The translations under genes and the position numbers were made by a program. The notes beneath the pieces are model-generated. The model did not search any database, had not been told where the DNA came from, and saw only the letters and a list, made by a program, of their open reading frames with translations. Source: Chloroflexota bacterium (GTDB lineage: Bacteria; Chloroflexota; Limnocylindria; Limnocylindrales; CSP1-4). From it: a stretch of 41,834 nucleotides of DNA. Of this stretch, positions 7,605-16,711 are shown piece by piece; position 1 is the first letter of the stretch; every line of letters starts with the position of its first letter. The stretch covers positions 1 to 41,834 of the forward strand of contig JADGQK010000016.1 of the NCBI GenBank assembly GCA_017881915.1, written 5' to 3'.

Positions 7605-8807
7605 ATGGCCATCTACCTCGACCATGCCGCGACAACGCCGGTCCGCCGGGAGGTCGTGGACGCGATGCTGCCGTACCTCCTGGAACACTGGGGCAACCCC
7701 AGCTCCGGCCATTCGTTCGGACGGGCCGCCCGGGCGGGCCTGGACGAGGCGCACGAACGGCTGGCGACCGCGCTCGGCGGCGAGGCGCGCGAGATCGTGC
7801 TCACCTCGGGCGGCACGGAGGCGAACAACCTTGCCCTGAAGGGCGCGGCCTGGGCCGGCAAGGCCCGCGGCCATCGGATCGTGACGAGCGCGATCGAGCA
7901 CCACGCCGTCGGCCACACCCTGCGCTACCTCGAGAAGTTTGGATTCGAGACCGTCGAGCTGCCCGTCGACCGCTACGGCCGGGTGGATCCCGACGAGCTC
8001 GAGGCGGCGCTCGACGACCGGACGATCATCGTCAGCGTGATGCTCGCCAACAACGAGGTCGGCACGATCCAGCCGATCGCCGAGATCGCCGCCCGCGTCC
8101 ACCGTCACCGCGGGATCGTCCTCCACGTGGATGCGGTCCAGGCCGCGCCGTACCTGCCGATCGACGTAGCCGCCCTTGACGTCGACCTCCTCTCGATTGC
8201 CGCCCACAAGTTCGAGGGCCCCAAGGGAGTCGGAGCACTCTTCATCCGGCATGGGACCCATCTGCTCGGCCAGCAGCAGGGTGGCGCGCAGGAGCGCCAC
8301 CGGCGGGCCGGCACCGAGGACGTCGCCTCGGCGGTCGGGATGGCGGTCGCCTACGACCTGACCCGGGCCGCGCAGCCTGAGACTGGCGCCCGCCTGACCG
8401 GGCTCCGCGACCGCCTGCGCGACGCCGTGCTGGCAGTGCCCGGGGTGGAGCTGACCGGCCATCCGCGGGACCGCCTGCCGGGGATCCTGTCGATCATCGC
8501 CCGCGACACCGACGGCGTGTCGGTCAGCCAGGCGCTCGACCTCGAGGGCTTTGCCGTGGCCACCGGCTCGGCCTGCACGACGGGCTCACCCGAGCCCAGC
8601 CACGTGCTCGCGGCGATGGGTTACCCGGACGAGGAGGCCCGCGGCGCTCTCCGGATCTCGCTCGGCCGGACGACCACCCCAGCCGAGATCGAGGCGGCCG
8701 CCGTCGCGATCCCGCGCAGCCTGGCGATGTTGCGCATGGGCTCGGCGGCGATCGCCGCTGATCCGCTCGGCCAGGGGCTTACACCGGGAGTCGCGGCCGG
8801 GGCCTAG
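7605..8807 (+). CDS. Cysteine desulfurase (NifS/IscS class)
   Basis: 400-residue PLP enzyme that takes sulfur from L-cysteine as an enzyme-bound persulfide. It has the N-terminal [11 protein letters not shown] signature and SGGTEANN (68-75). His100, Asp176 and Lys202 sit in [12 protein letters not shown]; Lys202 is the expected Schiff-base lysine. The persulfide cysteine is Cys324 in [17 protein letters not shown], the extended loop of group I (IscS/NifS) enzymes. mnmA follows 17 bp later, so its sulfur probably goes at least in part to 2-thiouridine in tRNA. No IscU/SufU scaffold is in the window, so a wider Fe-S role cannot be judged from here. Confidence 0.96.
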   Translation: MAIYLDHAATTPVRREVVDAMLPYLLEHWGNPSSGHSFGRAARAGLDEAHERLATALGGEAREIVLTSGGTEANNLALKGAAWAGKARGHRIVTSAIEHHAVGHTLRYLEKFGFETVELPVDRYGRVDPDELEAALDDRTIIVSVMLANNEVGTIQPIAEIAARVHRHRGIVLHVDAVQAAPYLPIDVAALDVDLLSIAAHKFEGPKGVGALFIRHGTHLLGQQQGGAQERHRRAGTEDVASAVGMAVAYDLTRAAQPETGARLTGLRDRLRDAVLAVPGVELTGHPRDRLPGILSIIARDTDGVSVSQALDLEGFAVATGSACTTGSPEPSHVLAAMGYPDEEARGALRISLGRTTTPAEIEAAAVAIPRSLAMLRMGSAAIAADPLGQGLTPGVAAGA

Positions 8808-8824
8808 GGCCGGCCGAACCAACG

Positions 8825-9928
8825 ATGGCTCGCGTCCTCGTGGCGATGTCGGGCGGGGTCGATTCGTCCGTCGCGGCCGCCCTCGTTCAGGATGCCGGGG
8901 ACGAAGCAGTCGGGGTCTGGATGCGCCTCCACGATGTCGCCGACAGCTACTCCGAGTTCAAGCGGAGCTGCTGCTCGGCCGACGCCGCCGATGACGCCCG
9001 CCGGGTCGCCGGCCAGCTCGGGATCCCGTTCTACGTGATGAACCTCGAGCGCGAGTTCGACGCAGGCGTCCTGCAACCGTTCCTCGATGCCTACCTCGAC
9101 GGCGAGACGCCCAGCCCGTGCGTCGACTGCAACACGTACGTGAAGTTCGGGGCGCTCCTCGGCCGCGCCCGCCACGTCTACGGCTGCGCTGCGGTGGCCA
9201 CCGGCCATTACGCCCAGCGGGTGATCGGGCCGGACGGTGCGGCCGAGCTGCGCCGGTCGGTGGACCGGGACAAGGACCAGACCTACTTCCTGTACGGCCT
9301 GCGCCAGGACCAGCTGCTCGATGCCCGGTTTCCACTCGGCGAGCTGACCAAGCCGGAGGTCCGGGCCGTGGCTCGTTCGCTCGGGCTGGCAACGGCCGAC
9401 AAACCCGAGAGCCAGGAGATTTGCTTCGTGCCCGGCGGCGACTACCGGGACACGCTTCGCCAGCGGGCCGCCTGGACCCCCGAACCAGGCCCGATCATCG
9501 ACGCGGGCGGAGAATCGCTGGGAAGCCATGGCGGGTCGGCCGGCTATACCGTGGGCCAGCGGCGGGGCCTTGGCCTGGCCCTGGGGGAGCCGCGCTACGT
9601 CAGCCGGATCGACCCGGCCACGAACACGATCACGCTGGCCCGGCGGACCGACCTCGAGACCCGCAGCGTTGCCCTGGAGCGGGCAACGTTCGTGGCGGGC
9701 GATCCGCCGAACGGTCGCTCGAGGCCGTTCCGGGCCGAGCTCCGCATCCGCCACCGCAGCCAGCCGGTGCCGGCCTGGGTCCGGCCCCGATCGGAGCATG
9801 AGCCGGCGCGCGGCGGGGCCTGGCAGGTCGAGACCGACGAGCCGGTCTGGGCGGCCGCACCCGGCCAGGCCGCCGTCCTGTACGACGGAGAAGTCGTCCT
9901 GGGCGGCGGGCGGATCGCCCGGTCGTGA
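8825..9928 (+). CDS. mnmA: tRNA-specific 2-thiouridylase MnmA
   Basis: 367-residue enzyme that adenylates U34 of tRNA-Glu/Gln/Lys and replaces oxygen 2 with sulfur. The PP-loop SGGVDSS (9-15) binds ATP. The catalytic cysteine pair is Cys102 (in [11 protein letters not shown]) and Cys200 (in [13 protein letters not shown]), the same spacing as E. coli Cys102/Cys199. TGHYA and [11 protein letters not shown] are further family blocks. A third cysteine (Cys99) makes a CxxC with Cys102. The C-terminal third forms the usual beta-barrel domains ([11 protein letters not shown]). The gene directly follows a cysteine desulfurase, the likely sulfur donor. Confidence 0.97.
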   Translation: MARVLVAMSGGVDSSVAAALVQDAGDEAVGVWMRLHDVADSYSEFKRSCCSADAADDARRVAGQLGIPFYVMNLEREFDAGVLQPFLDAYLDGETPSPCVDCNTYVKFGALLGRARHVYGCAAVATGHYAQRVIGPDGAAELRRSVDRDKDQTYFLYGLRQDQLLDARFPLGELTKPEVRAVARSLGLATADKPESQEICFVPGGDYRDTLRQRAAWTPEPGPIIDAGGESLGSHGGSAGYTVGQRRGLGLALGEPRYVSRIDPATNTITLARRTDLETRSVALERATFVAGDPPNGRSRPFRAELRIRHRSQPVPAWVRPRSEHEPARGGAWQVETDEPVWAAAPGQAAVLYDGEVVLGGGRIARS

Positions 9929-9935
9929 ACGGGGC

Positions 9936-9941
9936 TATCCT
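9936..9941 (+). promoter_or_regulatory. -10 box of the 93-residue membrane protein gene (TATCCT)
   Basis: TATCCT ends 6 nt before ATG 9948, just after the mnmA stop, matching the leaderless layout seen elsewhere in the window. Confidence 0.4.
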
Positions 9942-9947
9942 GCAGCC

Positions 9948-10229
9948 ATGGTGATCGGACCGGCACCGCTCCTGGCCATCCTCGTCGGCGTCTTCCACAC
10001 CTCGCTCTATGTCGTCGCGCGGGGCACCGCCGGCGGCCAGCTGCCGCTGCTGGTCATCGCCGCCTGCCTCGGCGCCTGGGCCGGCGATGCGCTCGGCGCC
10101 CGGCTGGGGATCGACTTCCTGCGAATCGGCGACTTCCGCCTGCTCAGTGCGTCCGTCCTGGCCTGGGCCGGGATCGGCTTCCTGGCCATCGTGGCCACCC
10201 TTGGACCCGAACGGCGCAAGCTGCGATGA
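9948..10229 (+). CDS. Small hypothetical membrane protein, 93 residues
   Basis: Not recognised. Three hydrophobic segments are visible (about residues 5-25, 29-50 and 65-85), ending in a basic tail PERRKLR. ATG 9948 is chosen because a TATCCT box sits 6 nt before it; the frame itself is open further up inside mnmA. The stop overlaps the ATG of the next small gene (ATGA), so the two are probably translated together. Both lie between mnmA and alaS. The glycine pattern in the helices suggests a packed membrane bundle, but no function is proposed. Confidence 0.7.
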   Translation: MVIGPAPLLAILVGVFHTSLYVVARGTAGGQLPLLVIAACLGAWAGDALGARLGIDFLRIGDFRLLSASVLAWAGIGFLAIVATLGPERRKLR

Positions 10230-10396
10230 GCCGGGGTCGCAGGCAGATCGGGGTCGAGCGGGATCTTGCGAGCGGTCGGGACTCCGCCGGTGCCGGACGT
10301 TTCGTCCGCGGCCTGACGATCGGCCTGATCGTTGGGGCGGTGCTCGCTGGTTCGACCCTGTGGAGGCGATTCGGCTCGTTCCGGGTGCGCCCCTGA
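10226..10396 (+). CDS. Tiny single-pass membrane protein, 56 residues
   Basis: Not recognised. ATG 10226 overlaps the previous stop (ATGA) and the frame ends at TGA 10394-10396. A basic, Gly/Arg/Ser-rich N-terminus (about 28 residues) is followed by one hydrophobic helix, FVRGLTIGLIVGAVLAG (26-42), and a basic end (WRRFGSF). This resembles small YtxH-like membrane proteins with GLxIGxxxG helices, but the link is weak. It lies just before alaS and may be a real small protein, given the tight coupling and helix. Confidence 0.55.
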   Translation: MSRGRRQIGVERDLASGRDSAGAGRFVRGLTIGLIVGAVLAGSTLWRRFGSFRVRP

Positions 10397-10439
10397 TCCT
10401 CGCTGGGGTAGGGCGTGCCGCCGCGGGTCGCTCGTTCGG

Positions 10440-10445
10440 TACCAT
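10440..10445 (+). promoter_or_regulatory. -10 box of alaS (TACCAT)
   Basis: TACCAT ends 9 nt before GTG 10455 and supports that start over the longer open frame upstream. Confidence 0.45.
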
Positions 10446-10454
10446 GAGCCCAGC

Positions 10455-13244
10455 GTGACTGCCCAAGCCGGCCCCGATCCCAGGATTCGCTCGTTGCCTG
10501 CCGCCGAGATCCGGCGGCGGTTCGTCGAGTTCTTCGCCGAGCGCGGCCACACCGTGGTGCCCTCGGCCAGCCTCGTCCCGGCCGGCGACCAGACCCTCCT
10601 GTTCACGAACTCGGGGATGGTCCAGTTCAAGGAAGTGTTCACCGGCGCCGAGACCCGCAGCTATCCGCGAGCGGTCGACTACCAGCGCGTGCTGCGGGTC
10701 GCCGGCAAGCACAACGACTTCGAGGAGGTTGGCCGGACGACCCGCCACAACACCCTCTTCGAGATGCTCGGCAACTGGAGCTTCGGCGACTACTTCAAGC
10801 GCGAGGCGATCCACTTCGCCTGGGACTTCCTGACCCGCGACATGGGCATTCCGCCCGAGCGGCTGGCCGCGACGACGTACAAGGACGACGAGGTGGCCCG
10901 GGCGATCTGGCGCGACGAGATCGGCCTGCCGCCCGAGCGGATGGCAATCTGGGGCGACGTCGATGCCGGCGACGACAACAACTTCTGGCGAATGGCCGAG
11001 ACCGGCCCCTGCGGACCGTGCAGCGAGATCCATTTCGATCGCGGGGCCGAGTTCTGGGAAGGCCCGCATTGCGTGCCCGACCACTCGGAGACCTGCCCGC
11101 GCTGGCTGGAGATCTGGAACCTCGTGTTCATGGAGTTCGACCAGCGGCCGAGCGGCCGGGTGCTGCTGCCGTTCCAGAGCGTCGACACGGGGATGAGCCT
11201 GGAGCGCCTGGCCAGCGTCCTCCAGCAGGTGCCCAGCAACTTCGACACCGACCTCTTCACGCCGATCCATGCCCGGATGCGCGAGCTCCTCGGCCACGAT
11301 CCCGACGCGTTCGAGGCGGAGCGGTTCAGCTACCAGGTGATCGCCGACCATTCCCGGGCGATCGCCTTCCTGATCGGTGACGGCGTCCTGCCAGCGAACG
11401 AGGGTCGCGGCTACGTCCTGCGCCGGATCCTGCGCCGGGCCGTACGCCACGGGCGGCTGCTGGGGCGCACCGAGCCGTTCCTGGCCCAGACCGCCGAGGT
11501 CGTGATCGAGACGATGGGCGAGGCCTACCCGTACCTCGTCGAGCGGCGGGCCGGGATCCTGGCGGCGATCGCCCGCGAGGAGGTTCAGTTCGCCCGAACC
11601 CTCGATGCCGGGCTGGTCCACTTCGAGGAGGCCCTGATCGCGTTGACCGACGCCGAACGGATCATCGGCCGGCGGCCCGAGGACCTGCCGGTCGGCGGAC
11701 CGGTGCTGGCCGGCCAGACCGCCTTCCGGCTGCACGACACGTACGGCTTCCCCGTCGACCTGACCGTCGAGCTGGCCGCCGAATACGGGGTTGCGGTCGA
11801 CCGCGGCGGCTTCGACCGGGCCCTGGCCGAGCAGCGTGAACGGAGTCGCGGCGGTCGCAAGGCCGAGCTGGCCCGCCAGGCCGAGCTCACGACCCTGTAC
11901 GAGTCACTCGCCCGGCGTCTCGGCGCGAGCACCTTCCTCGGCTACGACGCGACGGCGGCCGAAGCGCGCGTCGTCGCCATCGTGCGCGACGGCGTCGAGT
12001 TCGCGACCCTCGAGGCGTTCGGCGATGCCGAGCTGCGGACCGAAGCCTCGGCCGAGGCCCAGGTGATCCTCGACCGGACCCCGTTCTACGCCGAGGGCGG
12101 TGGCCAGGTTGGCGACCACGGTGTCCTGCACCTGGCGACCGCTGCTGAGGCCGCGTTCGACGTGACCGACACCCAGCGCCCGGCGGGCGGCCTGGTCGTC
12201 CATCACGGCCTGCTCCACGGCCGGCTGGCCGTTGGTGACGCGGTGGTTGCCGAGGTCGACGCCGATCGGCGCGCCCGGACGATGCGCAATCACACCGCCA
12301 CCCACATCCTCCACCGGGCGCTGCGCAACGTCGTCGGCGATGGCGCCCGCCAGGCGGGCTCGCTGGTGACCCCGGACGGGCTGCGCTTCGACTTTCCGCT
12401 TGATCGCGGCCTGACCGACGACGAGCGCCGCCGGATCGAGGACGAGGCGCGCCGGATCATCCGCGAAGATCGGCCGGTGTCGGCGGCCCGGATGAGCATG
12501 CGCGAGGCGGTCGAGGCCGGGGCCGATGCCTTCTTCGACGAGAAGTACGGCGAGACGGTTCGGACGATCCGGGTCGAGGGCTACAGCCACGAGCTGTGCG
12601 GCGGGACGCACTGCCGCGCCTCGGGCCAGATCGGCGGGTTCCTGATCACGAGCGAGCGGAGCATCGGCTCGGGGATGCGCCGGATCGAGGCGCTCACCGG
12701 CGACGGGGCGGATGCCTGGGTGGCGACCCGGTTGGACCTGCTCCAGCGCGTGGGCAACGTCGCCGGCGCCACCGCGCTCGACGCCCTGCCCGACCGGGTC
12801 GCTGCGCTCCAGGACGAGCTCAGGGAGGCCAGACGCCGCGCCCGGGCCGGTGCTGGCAGCGCGATTCCGAAGGCCGCCGAGCTGGCCGCCCTGGCCGCAC
12901 CGGTCGCGCCGGGGGTGTCCGTCGTCACATTCGGCGGTCCGTTCGAGTCGATCGAGGTGATGAAGGGAGCGGCGCGGGACGTGCGTGGACTGCTGCCCAG
13001 CGGGGTGATCGCGCTCGGGCTCGACGCCGACGAGCCACAGATCTTCGTGACCGTGTCGCCCGATCTCGTCGAGCGCGGCCTGTCCGCCGGGTCCCTCGTC
13101 CAGCGCGCGGTTGCCCGGTTCGACGGCCGGGGCGGGGGACGGCCCGAGATGGCCCAGGGCAAGGGAACCCGGCGCGAGGGGCTGGCGGCTGCCCTCGATG
13201 AGGTCCAGCAGGCCGTCCAGAGCCACGGCGGAGGACCCGGGTGA
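10455..13244 (+). CDS. alaS: Alanyl-tRNA synthetase
   Basis: 929-residue class II synthetase that charges tRNA-Ala and edits mischarged Ser/Gly. The aminoacylation core contains FTNSGMVQFKEVFTG, AGKHNDFEEVG and HNTLFEMLGNWSFGDYFK. The editing domain has the zinc motif HTATH (about 612) with CGGTHC (about 715). The C-Ala domain ends with GGGRPEMAQGKG. Start: GTG 10455, which gives an N-terminus just ahead of the conserved RRRFVEFFAERGH block and has a -10 box 9 nt upstream. The in-frame upstream extension overlaps the 56-residue gene and reads as non-coding. The stop overlaps the GTG of the following ATPase gene. Confidence 0.97.
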   Translation: MTAQAGPDPRIRSLPAAEIRRRFVEFFAERGHTVVPSASLVPAGDQTLLFTNSGMVQFKEVFTGAETRSYPRAVDYQRVLRVAGKHNDFEEVGRTTRHNTLFEMLGNWSFGDYFKREAIHFAWDFLTRDMGIPPERLAATTYKDDEVARAIWRDEIGLPPERMAIWGDVDAGDDNNFWRMAETGPCGPCSEIHFDRGAEFWEGPHCVPDHSETCPRWLEIWNLVFMEFDQRPSGRVLLPFQSVDTGMSLERLASVLQQVPSNFDTDLFTPIHARMRELLGHDPDAFEAERFSYQVIADHSRAIAFLIGDGVLPANEGRGYVLRRILRRAVRHGRLLGRTEPFLAQTAEVVIETMGEAYPYLVERRAGILAAIAREEVQFARTLDAGLVHFEEALIALTDAERIIGRRPEDLPVGGPVLAGQTAFRLHDTYGFPVDLTVELAAEYGVAVDRGGFDRALAEQRERSRGGRKAELARQAELTTLYESLARRLGASTFLGYDATAAEARVVAIVRDGVEFATLEAFGDAELRTEASAEAQVILDRTPFYAEGGGQVGDHGVLHLATAAEAAFDVTDTQRPAGGLVVHHGLLHGRLAVGDAVVAEVDADRRARTMRNHTATHILHRALRNVVGDGARQAGSLVTPDGLRFDFPLDRGLTDDERRRIEDEARRIIREDRPVSAARMSMREAVEAGADAFFDEKYGETVRTIRVEGYSHELCGGTHCRASGQIGGFLITSERSIGSGMRRIEALTGDGADAWVATRLDLLQRVGNVAGATALDALPDRVAALQDELREARRRARAGAGSAIPKAAELAALAAPVAPGVSVVTFGGPFESIEVMKGAARDVRGLLPSGVIALGLDADEPQIFVTVSPDLVERGLSAGSLVQRAVARFDGRGGGRPEMAQGKGTRREGLAAALDEVQQAVQSHGGGPG

Positions 13245-14503
13245 CCTTCCTGCGCCGGATCTGGGGCCGCGCCGACGAGCCCACGCCGGCCGCCTGCACG
13301 GCCCTCGACGTCGGGACCGAGTTCGCCAAGGCGCTCGTGTTCGAGATCGACCCCAGCGGCATCGGCATCGTCCGGGGGGTCGGTCGCAAGCGCCAGGGCC
13401 TGTCGCACATGCAGTCGGGCACGGTCGCCGACATCGCGGCCGTTGTCGATAACTGCTCGGTGGCCCTCCAGGAAGCCGAGGAGATGGCCGGTTTCCGGCC
13501 GACCCAGGTCGTCATCGGGATCGCCGGCGAGCTGGTCAAGGGCTTCACGACCAGCCACAACCAGGAGCGCAAGCGGCCGGACCAGCCGATCACCGAGGCC
13601 GAGCTCCAGAAGCTCATCGACACCGTCCAGCAGGCTGCCCTGCGCGAGGCCGAGCGGGCGATCACCTGGGAGACCGGCCTGCCCCACGTCGATGTCCGGC
13701 TGGTCCACGCGGCGGTGACCTCGGCCAGCATCGACGGCTACACGGTCACCAACCCGGTCGGCTTCCAGGGCCGCTACGTGAAGATCGGCATCTTCAACGC
13801 GTTCGCCCCGCTGGTCCATCTCGGGGCACTCCAGACCGTCGCGGCCCAGCTCGACCTCGAGCTCCTGCAGGTTGTCGCCGAGCCCTACGCCGTGGCCCGG
13901 GTGCTGGGCACCGAGCAGGTCCAGCAGTCCGGCGCGATCTTCATCGACATCGGCGGCGGAACGACCGATGTCGCCCTGGTCCGCCAGGGTGGGATCGAGG
14001 GAACCCGCATGTTCGCCCTGGGCGGCCGTGCCTTCACGAAGTCGCTGGCCGACCGGCTCGACCTGCCCTTCCCGCGGGCCGAAGCGCTCAAGGTGGACTT
14101 CTCGCGGGGGCTGCAGGTCGACCGGCGCGCCGAGATCGAGCAGATCATCAACGACGACATCACGGTCTGGTCGGCCGGTGTCGAGCTGGTGATCGAGGAG
14201 CTGGCCGCCGGCGACCTCCTGCCGGGCCGGATCTATCTGTGTGGCGGTGGTTCGCGCCTGCCGGCGATTCAGGAGAACCTGGCTGCCGAGCGATTCTGGA
14301 AGCACCTGCCGTTCGCCCGGCCGCCCGAGGTGGCGATCATGTCGCCGGACATGGTCGAGACGATCCGCGACGAGACGAAGTTGTTGATCGACCAGCAGGA
14401 CGTCACCCCGCTCGGGTTGGCCTGGCAGGCCATCGAGCTGCAGTCGACCGAGGATCCGCTTGATGCAGCCCTGCGCCGCGTCCTGCGTGCGATGAAGGTC
14501 TAG
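13241..14503 (+). CDS. FtsA/PilM-like actin-fold ATPase
   Basis: 420-residue cytoplasmic protein of the FtsA branch of actin-like ATPases. Phosphate-1 motif is ALDVGTEFAKAL (21-32), phosphate-2 is FIDIGGGTTDVALV (234-247), and the adenosine motif is LCGGGSRLPAI (around 330). The stretch between about 85 and 205, containing VVIGIAGELVKG, has the pattern of the SHS2 subdomain that replaces actin domain 1B in FtsA. A C-terminal amphipathic helix is possible (LDAALRRVLRAM). It overlaps alaS by 4 nt and precedes a membrane-anchored secreted protein, RuvX and MltG. It may therefore organise an envelope complex rather than act as FtsA itself; no ftsZ is nearby. PilM is the other reading. Confidence 0.78.
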   Translation: MTFLRRIWGRADEPTPAACTALDVGTEFAKALVFEIDPSGIGIVRGVGRKRQGLSHMQSGTVADIAAVVDNCSVALQEAEEMAGFRPTQVVIGIAGELVKGFTTSHNQERKRPDQPITEAELQKLIDTVQQAALREAERAITWETGLPHVDVRLVHAAVTSASIDGYTVTNPVGFQGRYVKIGIFNAFAPLVHLGALQTVAAQLDLELLQVVAEPYAVARVLGTEQVQQSGAIFIDIGGGTTDVALVRQGGIEGTRMFALGGRAFTKSLADRLDLPFPRAEALKVDFSRGLQVDRRAEIEQIINDDITVWSAGVELVIEELAAGDLLPGRIYLCGGGSRLPAIQENLAAERFWKHLPFARPPEVAIMSPDMVETIRDETKLLIDQQDVTPLGLAWQAIELQSTEDPLDAALRRVLRAMKV

Positions 14504-14506
14504 GCT
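14501..14506 (+). promoter_or_regulatory. -10 box of the 580-residue membrane protein gene (TAGGCT)
   Basis: TAGGCT starts in the stop codon of the ATPase gene and ends 7 nt before ATG 14514, the leaderless layout. Confidence 0.45.
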
Positions 14507-14513
14507 GGGCACG

Positions 14514-16256
14514 ATGGCCAATGTCTTCTACCTCGACGTGGACGACGAGATCACATCGGCGGCCGCCCGGATCCGGGCGTCACAGGACCCCCGGGTTGGA
14601 CTCGTCGTGCCGTCCGGCTCGCGGATCGCCACGTCCCGGATCAACTTCCGGCTGCTCGCCCGCGAGGCGCTCGAACGCAACCGCGCCCTCTCGATCGTGT
14701 CGACCGACCCTGCCGCCCGGGCGCTGGCCGCCTCCGCCGGCCTGCCCGTCTACGCGACCGTTGCCGAGTACGAGGCGGACCAGGGTGCGCAGGGCGACGT
14801 GGCCACGAAGGCGGCCGGCGCGCCGAAGCGTGGCCGGCCATCGACCGGCGAAGCCGAGGCCGGGATCGGCCTGGCCGCCACCGCTGCGTCCTCGGCGACG
14901 GACATCGGCATCGGAGGGCGCGGCGCGGGCACGGGTGGCGCGGGCTCGGATGGCCGAATCGGGGCCCGCTCGAGCGCGGCCTCGGCACCGGCGGTCCGCG
15001 CAGCCAGCCGGACCTCGCGCGCCTCAGCCCGGGCGGCCGCGACGGTGGTTGCCCTTGTCGTGATCGCCCTCGTCGTTGGATTGATCGGCGTCTTCCTGCT
15101 GCCGAGTGCCACGATCACCGTCACCCCCAAGCTCGAGGCGGTCGGGCCGCTCCAGATCCCAATCCGGGCAGACCCTACCGCCACCTCGGCCGATCCGGTG
15201 GCCGGCGTGGTGCCTGCGGTCCAGCTCAGCAAGGACTTCGCATCGTCGAGCACGTTCAACGCGACCGGTCAGAAGGTGGATGCGACCGCGGCGACGGGCA
15301 CCGTCCGGTTCACCAACAACGACACGAGCAGCGCCGCCGTCATCCCAGCCGGGTCGAAGGTTGCGACGGCAACCGGTGTCGCCTTCAGGACGACCCAGGA
15401 CGTCACCGTGCCGAGTGCCACGTTTCCGGCCTTCAAGCCGGGTGTCGCCTCGGTCGGGGTGACCGCGACCAGTGTGGGTCCGGCAGGCAACGTGGCGGCA
15501 GGGAAGATCCGACAGGTTCCTTCGGGATTCAGCTCGATCCTGCTCAAGGTGACCAACCAGGCGGCCACGAGCGGCGGCAAGTCCACCACGACGCTCCAGA
15601 TCCAGAAGAAGGACACCGATGCCGCGGTTGCCGCGTTGACCAAGGCCCTGAAGCAGCAGTTCACGACGTGGCTGGCAGCTCCGGACGCCCTTGCGCCGGG
15701 CAGCACGGCCTTCCCCAAGACCGGTGTCCTGTCGGCGCCGAGCGCGGAGACGGACCCCTCGACCCTGATCGGGGTGACCCAGACGACCTTCCAGCTCACG
15801 ATGACGGCGACCGGCACTGAGACCTCGGTCGATGAGTCGACCGTGACGACCCTTGCGATCGGCCGGCTGCGAACGTCGGTACCGGCCCAGTTCAGCTTCG
15901 TCGCCGGCAGCGAGAAGGTGACCCTGGGGACGCCCCACGCGGACGGCGCGGCGGTCGTCTTCCCGGTCATCGCCACGGCCAGCCAGGTCCGCCACCTGGA
16001 TCCCGACACGCTCCGCCAGCAGGTGAAGGGCAAGTCGGTCGACGAGGCTCGCGCGATCCTGGCCGACGACGGCACGGTCGACATCCAGACGTGGCCAGGC
16101 TTCGTCAGTACGATTCCGAGCCTGGAATGGCGCCTCACCCTGACGATCGACACCGGTGACGTCGGCGGCCCCCCGGGTGCGTCGAGCGCGCCCGTTCCAA
16201 CCGGTGTCCGCCAGGGCTCGCCGCCTCCGAGCATTTCATCGTCGGGCACTCCATGA
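14514..16256 (+). CDS. Membrane-anchored secreted protein with baseplate J-like domain
   Basis: 580 residues in three parts. The N-terminal cytoplasmic domain (1-88) begins VFYLDVDDEITSAAARI and contains VGLVVPSGSRI and ALSIVSTDPAARALAASAGL, resembling domains annotated as uncharacterised in Chloroflexota. A disordered Gly/Ala/Ser linker (90-172) follows, then one transmembrane helix at about 176-196. A large extracytoplasmic part starts ITVTPKLE and includes repeated Thr/Val-rich strands (ATGTVRFTNND; VSVGVTATSVGPAGNV). Such proteins are often labelled 'baseplate J/gp47 family' by weak similarity; no phage genes are near. The C-terminus (VKGKSVDEARAIL) resembles a PASTA-like or peptide-binding helix. 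Its place between an FtsA-like ATPase and mltG suggests an envelope role. Family assignment is from memory and moderate. Confidence 0.65.
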   Translation: MANVFYLDVDDEITSAAARIRASQDPRVGLVVPSGSRIATSRINFRLLAREALERNRALSIVSTDPAARALAASAGLPVYATVAEYEADQGAQGDVATKAAGAPKRGRPSTGEAEAGIGLAATAASSATDIGIGGRGAGTGGAGSDGRIGARSSAASAPAVRAASRTSRASARAAATVVALVVIALVVGLIGVFLLPSATITVTPKLEAVGPLQIPIRADPTATSADPVAGVVPAVQLSKDFASSSTFNATGQKVDATAATGTVRFTNNDTSSAAVIPAGSKVATATGVAFRTTQDVTVPSATFPAFKPGVASVGVTATSVGPAGNVAAGKIRQVPSGFSSILLKVTNQAATSGGKSTTTLQIQKKDTDAAVAALTKALKQQFTTWLAAPDALAPGSTAFPKTGVLSAPSAETDPSTLIGVTQTTFQLTMTATGTETSVDESTVTTLAIGRLRTSVPAQFSFVAGSEKVTLGTPHADGAAVVFPVIATASQVRHLDPDTLRQQVKGKSVDEARAILADDGTVDIQTWPGFVSTIPSLEWRLTLTIDTGDVGGPPGASSAPVPTGVRQGSPPPSISSSGTP

Positions 16257-16711
16257 GCCGCCTGCTGGGGGTCGACCTGGGTGAGCGACGGATCGGCCTC
16301 GCAATTGCCGATCCGGACGGCAGCGCGATGCCGCTCCTGACCTTGCGCCGCGGCCGGACCGCAGTCGCCGACGCCGATGCCCTTCAGCGCCTGATCAGCG
16401 ACCATGGTGCGGTGGAGCTGATCGTCGGCCTGCCGCTCGAGGCGAACGGCCGGGCAGGACCCCAGGTTGCGCTCACTCGGGCGTGGGTCGAGGCAGTCGA
16501 GCCGCTGCTGGTGGGTGTCGCGATCAGCTTTCGCGATGAGCGCCTGTCCAGCCACGTCGCGGAGGGGCGGGTGGGCCCGATGAAACGCGGTCGGTCGGGC
16601 GGGCCGCCCAGCGCCAGCCAGCGCGCCGTGCATCGCGCCCGGGTGGACCGCGAGGCGGCCGCGATCATCCTCCAGGACGAGCTCGACGCACGAGCGCGGG
16701 CGGCAGGGTGA
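16253..16711 (+). CDS. ruvX: RuvX/YqgF family Holliday-junction resolvase-like nuclease
   Basis: 152-residue RNase H-fold protein, essential in several bacteria; proposed roles are 16S rRNA 5'-end maturation and resolvase activity. The usual blocks are present: LLGVDLGERRIGLAIADP (4-21, catalytic Asp8), VELIVGLPLEANG, FRDERLSS and, at the end, RVDREAAAIILQDELD with the last acidic residue. It starts at ATG 16253 overlapping the previous stop (ATGA), and its own stop overlaps the mltG GTG (GTGA). ruvX followed by mltG is a widespread order. The segment around EGRVGPMKRGRSGG is a little longer than in many homologues. Confidence 0.93.
   Translation: MSRLLGVDLGERRIGLAIADPDGSAMPLLTLRRGRTAVADADALQRLISDHGAVELIVGLPLEANGRAGPQVALTRAWVEAVEPLLVGVAISFRDERLSSHVAEGRVGPMKRGRSGGPPSASQRAVHRARVDREAAAIILQDELDARARAAG

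Noticed and set aside
5670-8462. Very long minus-strand open frame (930 codons) opposite typA and the cysteine desulfurase
   Set aside because: It is a shadow caused by few stops in GC-rich DNA. It crosses two well-identified genes, has no start signal and an Arg/Asp/Gly-rich composition. Similar long antisense frames at 9630-11735, 12581-14521, 20099-22303, 33792-35639 and 35734-37380 were dropped for the same reason.
14514-16256. Phage tail/baseplate gene
   Set aside because: The similarity is only to a domain label; no capsid, tail, integrase or lysis gene is near, and the neighbours are cell-wall housekeeping genes.
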